Positions 62,950 to 64,000 of a stretch of DNA of 64,000 bases are shown here, one piece after another (the stretch's first letter is position 1; every line of letters begins with the position of its first letter). The position numbers and the translations under genes are program-made. The stretch is from Streptomyces sp. IMTB 2501 (GTDB taxonomy: Bacteria; Actinomycetota; Actinomycetes; Streptomycetales; Streptomycetaceae): positions 186,277-250,276 of the forward strand of contig NZ_MQUS01000009.1 of NCBI RefSeq assembly GCF_001953885.1. Reading direction: 5' to 3'. The notes under the pieces were generated by a model. The model was not told where the DNA came from. It searched no databases and worked only from the letters and a program-made list of their open reading frames with translations.

Positions 62950-63780
62950 ATGTCGTTGAACAGCCTGACGAGCTTGGCGTCGATCGAGAACTGGCCCGTC
63001 CCCACCGCCGCGGCGGGCGTCGTACGTGCGGACGGGACCGTCCTCGGGACGCACGGACCCGTCGGGCACCGTTTTCCGCTCGCCTCGGTCACCAAGCCGC
63101 TGGCGGCCTACGCGGCACTCGTCGCGTACGAGGAGGGCGCGATCGAGCTGGACGAGCCGGCCGGGCCGCCCGGGGCGACCGTCCGCCACCTCCTCGCGCA
63201 CACCTCCGGGCTGGCCTTCGACGAACACCGGGTGACGGCTCCGCCCGGGGAGCGGCGGCTGTACTCCAACGCCGGGTTCGAGCAGCTCGGCGACCACATC
63301 GCCAAGGCCACGGACATTCCCTTCGCGGAGTATCTGCGGCAGGCGGTGCTGGAGCCGCTGGGGATGACGTCCACGTCGCTGGCGGGCTCCCCGGCGAAGG
63401 ACGGCGTGTCCACGGTGACCGATCTGCTGCGGTTCGCGGCGGAGGTGCAGATGCCGCGGCTGCTGGATCCGCGGACGGTCGCGGAGGCGATGAGCGTGCA
63501 GTACCCGGGGACGAAGGGGGTGCTGCCGGGGTACGGGCACCAGAGCCCCAACGACTGGGGGCTGGGGTTCGAGATCCGCGACTCCAAGTCACCGCACTGG
63601 ACGGGTGGTTCGTCTTCCCCTCGTACCTTCGGTCACTTCGGGCAGTCCGGTACGTTCCTGTGGATCGATCCGGAGGCGGGGGTGGCCGGGGTCGCGCTGA
63701 CGGACCGGGCGTTCGGACCCTGGGCGATCGAGGCGTGGCCGGTCTTCACGGACGCGGTGCTGGCGGAGCTGCGCGGCTGA
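62950..63780 (+). CDS. Serine hydrolase, beta-lactamase/PBP class C type
   Basis: A 276-residue cytoplasmic protein (no signal peptide). The catalytic SxxK is in PLASVTKPLAAYAAL, the YxN is YSNAGFEQLGDHIAK, and the third motif HxG is FGHFGQSGTFLWID. LAHTSGLAFDEH and LEPLGMTSTSLAG are typical of the family. These enzymes act as esterases or peptidases. It follows the acetyltransferase closely. Confidence 0.9.
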   Translation: MSLNSLTSLASIENWPVPTAAAGVVRADGTVLGTHGPVGHRFPLASVTKPLAAYAALVAYEEGAIELDEPAGPPGATVRHLLAHTSGLAFDEHRVTAPPGERRLYSNAGFEQLGDHIAKATDIPFAEYLRQAVLEPLGMTSTSLAGSPAKDGVSTVTDLLRFAAEVQMPRLLDPRTVAEAMSVQYPGTKGVLPGYGHQSPNDWGLGFEIRDSKSPHWTGGSSSPRTFGHFGQSGTFLWIDPEAGVAGVALTDRAFGPWAIEAWPVFTDAVLAELRG

Positions 63781-63807
63781 GGCCGGCCGCGGCCGGGCGG
63801 GGGCGGG

Positions 63808-64000
63808 TTACGCCCCCATCTCCCACATGAGCAGTTCCGCCGGCGTCTCCCCCACCGCCTCCCACCCCTGCGGGTCCGTAAGACGGGCCGCATCACCTGG
63901 TCCGAGGGTCTCCCCCGCCAGCGCGACCTCGCCCCGGACCACGTGGACGTACACGTGCGCCGCGTCCGGTACCGCCGTGCGCTCCCCGGCCACCAGGCGG
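63808..64000 (-). CDS. Pirin-family protein (5' end outside window)
   Basis: Only the last 63 codons are in the window; the gene enters from the right edge. AHVYVHVVRGEVALAGETLG, GPGDAARLTDPQG and the end TPAELLMWEMGA match the C-terminal cupin of pirins, iron-binding proteins or quercetinases. The N-terminal metal-binding cupin cannot be seen. TAA stop at 63808. Confidence 0.8.
   Translation of the reverse strand, partial: RLVAGERTAVPDAAHVYVHVVRGEVALAGETLGPGDAARLTDPQGWEAVGETPAELLMWEMGA

Overview
The window reads as chromosomal DNA of a Streptomyces or very close relative. It has very high G+C, strong G/C bias at third codon positions, many GTG and TTG starts preceded by GGAGG-type sites, and protein families typical of this genus (KstR-type TetR, DUF1275, DUF2330, DUF3052, DUF4429, many TerD paralogues, homodimeric AceE). 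No transposase, integrase, phage gene or CRISPR array is visible. It looks like core chromosome with a few decayed genes rather than a mobile island.

Region 1 (1-9650) starts with a glycosyltransferase cut by the left edge. It then holds a KstR-type regulator with its box, a frameshifted AraC gene, a small secreted inhibitor-like protein and a lipoprotein gene broken by an in-frame TAG. Next come a ferredoxin/aldehyde dehydrogenase pair divergent from a metallo-beta-lactamase-fold hydrolase, and an XRE regulator. Together with the CYP125-like P450 and FadA5-like thiolase at 17.5-20.1 kb, which have KstR-like boxes between them, this looks like a small scattered steroid side-chain degradation regulon.

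Region 2 (9.7-15.7 kb) is a cobalamin riboswitch followed by five tightly coupled genes: an exported alpha/alpha-barrel (prenyltransferase-repeat) protein with a C-terminal membrane anchor, a small exported partner, an ECF T component, a fused double ATPase and an ECF S component. I read it as a cobalamin uptake operon with a transcobalamin-like surface receptor, and regard it as the most interesting system here.

Region 3 (16-42.6 kb) is mixed: secreted transglycosylase, DUF1275 membrane protein, GT87-PAP2 fusion enzyme, MFS symporter, O-methyltransferase, FHA protein, WYL regulator, and a DHA2 exporter fused to a winged helix. It also holds a GDT1-type manganese exporter behind a yybP-ykoY riboswitch, a DedA protein, a Cu/Zn superoxide dismutase, DoxX behind an iron-box-like site, an FAD/NAD(P)-binding protein, a ketopantoate reductase, tRNA-Val(UAC), a DUF4097 lipoprotein, a coiled-coil protein, DUF4383 and FmdB proteins.

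Region 4 (43-52 kb) is a Ter stress-response block: a translationally coupled HpcH/HpaI aldolase, phosphoribosyltransferase-StiP fusion and HAD phosphatase, with three TerD paralogues, a TerA-like protein and a DUF475/TerC-like membrane protein. It is followed by a peroxiredoxin and DUF3052. Region 5 (53.3-64 kb) holds aceE, a DHA2 exporter divergent from its TetR regulator, a DUF1023 hydrolase, a DUF4429 protein, a MerR/aldo-keto reductase pair, an acetyltransferase, a serine hydrolase and a pirin gene cut by the right edge.
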